This document shows, in pieces, positions 61,980-64,000 of a stretch of 64,000 nucleotides of DNA; position 1 is the first letter of the stretch; each line of letters starts with the position of its first letter. This stretch comes from Lunularia cruciata. Lineage: Eukaryota; Streptophyta; Marchantiopsida; Lunulariales; Lunulariaceae. The notes beneath the pieces are model-generated. The model made no database searches and was not told where the DNA came from. It saw only the letters and a program-made list of their open reading frames with translations. Where the stretch lies: positions 18,390,243-18,454,242 of the forward strand of contig OX419761.1 in assembly GCA_948567375.1 (NCBI GenBank). Reading direction: 5' to 3'. A program made the translations under genes and the position numbers.

Positions 61980-62310
61980 TTCATTGCTCATTGTTGCTTG
62001 TCAAAGCTTGTCAAAGCTTGTTATTGCTTGTTGTTGATTGTTAATGCTTGTAGTTGCTTGTCGCTACTTGTTGTTGCTCGTTCTTGCTCATCATTGCTTG
62101 TTGTTGCTTGTTATTTCTCTTTGGCAGCCATAACCACTTGATGGAGCCCAAAGCCTCTTGTTGCCATTGGTAGCCTCTTGATAGTGTATTAATTTAGGAT
62201 TAAATGGGATTTTGCTCATTGTTGCTTGTTGTTGTTCATAGTTGTTGGTAGCCGCTTGTTGCCATTGGTAGTTGCTTGTTGCCACTAGTAGCCTCTTGAT
62301 AACACCTATT
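61980..62310. repeat. TTGTTGCTTG-type low-complexity repeat
   Basis: Degenerate units of 9-10 bp (TTGTTGCTTG, TTATTGCTTG, TCGCTACTTG) repeat across about 160 bp and recur more sparsely to 62,310. The minus-strand open frame at 62,091-62,522 reads through them and has no recognised domain. Confidence 0.65.
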
Positions 62311-62539
62311 AATTTTGCATCCAAATGTGAGCTTGCACTACAATCAAGTTCTTGGTCTAATTTTGCCAAATTTTTGTTGCACTCTTGGAGTAAAATTGCT
62401 TGACCTCCAATTAATTTTTGGGTTGCCGCAAGATAATGCAAATCATCTTTCATAACTTGCACTATCTCCCTTGTTGCACTAATCCATGGAAATGAACCAC
62501 CACACCAATCAAGACTACCCATTGGTTTAGTTTACTAAC

Positions 62540-62610
62540 ATGAGCATTTGTACACAACATCCGCATTTGTACACAACATCCGCATTTGTACACAACATCC
62601 GCATTTGCAG
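62540..62610. repeat. 20-bp minisatellite
   Basis: GCATTTGTACACAACATCC is repeated about 3.5 times with a 20-bp period and almost no divergence. The units touch each other. Confidence 0.9.
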
Positions 62611-62980
62611 AGGGTGAATTGAATTTGAATAATTGAAAGCGGCATTTTTTATCTACCAACAAATTTCATAAATCCCATGCTAAGAATCTTTCAAAGAAAG
62701 CTTGGAACCTCTCACAAGAATTCATATCATCTCTTTTGACAATCATTTATAGATTATCTAGTCTAATTACTCCCATACTAACTAAACCATAACTATTTGT
62801 CTACAAAGCACCAAAAGGTGCTAAGTACTATAAAAACAATGAACAAACAATATTTAGTTGAGGTAGAATTGTTCTCCGCATGTACTTACTATGATCACAA
62901 CATTGACACTATGTCGTTCTTGACATCCAACCTTTAAGTCTAGATCTACATGGTGGGATAACTCTTTTCTAGATAAAGAT

Positions 62981-63101
62981 AGGGAAGTCCTATTTCCACC
63001 ACCGTTTTTGCTGTTTTCATTGCATTTAACTCCAAATTTGAGCACCAAGACAATGTAGTGGCGATTAATTTAGAATGTTGTGGTGGAAATAGTACTTCCC
63101 T
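62981..63101. repeat. Imperfect inverted repeat (23-bp arms, about 75-bp loop)
   Basis: AGGGAAGTCCTATTTCCACC(ACC) at 62,981-63,003 pairs with TGGTGGAAATAGTACTTCCC at 63,081-63,100, with one or two mismatches. It could form a stem in DNA or RNA. No gene lies beside it. Confidence 0.75.
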
Positions 63102-64000
63102 AAAGAGATGTTATTGGAGATGTCCTATGCACAACAAACTTACTCGTAGGCTACATCATTTTACTCATTACTGCACTTCATATTCTATAGAATCTGACTA
63201 TGTATGCATTCTAGAGAGGAGGAGGTTGACATAGGTTAGGTTCAATTTACATCCTCTCATTATGTTTGTATTCAGTTTCCTACTCCTTACATTTCATTGG
63301 AATTTTTCATACATTGTCGGGGGAAAAAGTTAATTAATACTTTACTTGAGAAATGTCTCATCAAGTTGACTATTGTTTGTTTGTAGTTTGAGAATAAAAA
63401 GCATACCTTGCACTCATTGGACTTCCAGGGTGCAAACTTCAAGCAATTCTATGTCAACATAGGCCGGTTGGGATTAAATGTTCACTGGACACTTAAATGT
63501 TTTTGTCTAATTGCTGCCCTCCCGTATTATTGGTTCTTATCCCATGTGACTTGGAGTATGTTCTCAACATTAAGTTATAATTATAGATAAAGTCTGTTCT
63601 CAACATACACTTCCATTTTGTTTCTTTTTAAATTTATTCAATTTTCAATCTTTTCAAATTTTAATTTTGTTTTATATTATATCTTAATCGTTTCTTTTGA
63701 GTCTAATGTGTGATTGACTTGATGACTGCATTTAAGCAGAAGAGTATATTTGATCCTGGAAAATTTTGTTGTCTTACAAAAAGAAAACAATATCCATGGT
63801 TATCATGTGCTTAGTATATATAGAGATTTGAGAACATTTGTTCTTTCTGCCTGGCGGGGAGCTCATTTTTTAGCCCACCAGTAGTTTTTCCCCTTAAACT
63901 TGTATACCATCTTGAATCCCAAAGTGCTATATATATATATGTTGAATACCACTATTTGTGAATTTTTTTTTACATATGGACTATCATAGTATGCTTATGG
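63102..64000. other. AT-rich end of window, nothing recognised
   Basis: No gene, RNA or element is identified. A (TA)n run is near 63,930-63,941. The segment resembles the preceding repeat-rich DNA in composition. Confidence 0.45.

Noticed and set aside
62091-62522. 143-codon minus-strand frame with Gln/Asn-rich C-terminus
   Set aside because: Most of it reads through degenerate TTGTTGCTTG repeats, and the remainder has no recognised motif.
62540-62610. CRISPR-like array of short direct repeats
   Set aside because: Units are contiguous with no spacers, and the window is plant nuclear DNA. It is a minisatellite.

Overview
The window is nuclear DNA of a land plant. The evidence is three intron-rich plant genes: a chloroplast GDT1/PAM71-type transporter, a LUMINIDEPENDENS-type homeodomain protein and a plant PP2A B'' subunit. 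They sit between decayed Ty1/copia, Ty3/gypsy, LINE, SINE and PIF/Harbinger copies. A seed-free lineage (bryophyte, lycophyte or fern grade) is my guess, from the retroelement type and from how far the LD homologue departs from the angiosperm form. The species cannot be read from the sequence.

Layout. 1-15,100 is a graveyard of nested elements. A plus-strand Ty3/gypsy fossil appears as a gag piece (about 45-900) and a long pol piece (about 7,170-12,720). Between them lie a minus-strand Ty3/gypsy pol fragment (about 1,430-3,150), a pyrimidine-rich tract (3,680-4,830) and a minus-strand Ty1/copia fragment with primer-binding site and LTR (about 4,830-7,000). The pol piece carries a C5-cytosine-methyltransferase-like domain ahead of reverse transcriptase and a PHD-finger-like module after integrase. 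I regard this as the most interesting signal in the window. A LINE 3' end (about 14,500-15,080) and a tRNA-derived SINE (about 15,400-15,655) close the block.

15,700-53,700 is a gene island, richer in CpG. It holds the GDT1-like gene (plus, 17,005-21,261), the LD homologue (minus, 23,470-39,036; 15 exons, 2,057 codons, all junctions in phase) and the PP2A B'' gene (minus, 47,079-52,267; 12 exons, 547 codons). GDT1 and LD converge. LD and B'' point the same way and are separated by about 8 kb that includes an AT-rich gene desert (42,900-45,300). Two short dispersed repeat families occur in LD intron 5, upstream of LD and in B'' intron 10.

53,700-64,000 is again AT-rich and repeat-dominated. 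It holds a broken PIF/Harbinger transposase, candidate terminal inverted repeats 6.7 kb apart, a miniature LTR element (about 57,160-58,775), tandem repeats and a possible MADF-like fragment.

The three genes are housekeeping or regulatory genes (thylakoid Mn/Ca handling, nuclear regulation, phosphatase targeting) with no evident shared pathway.
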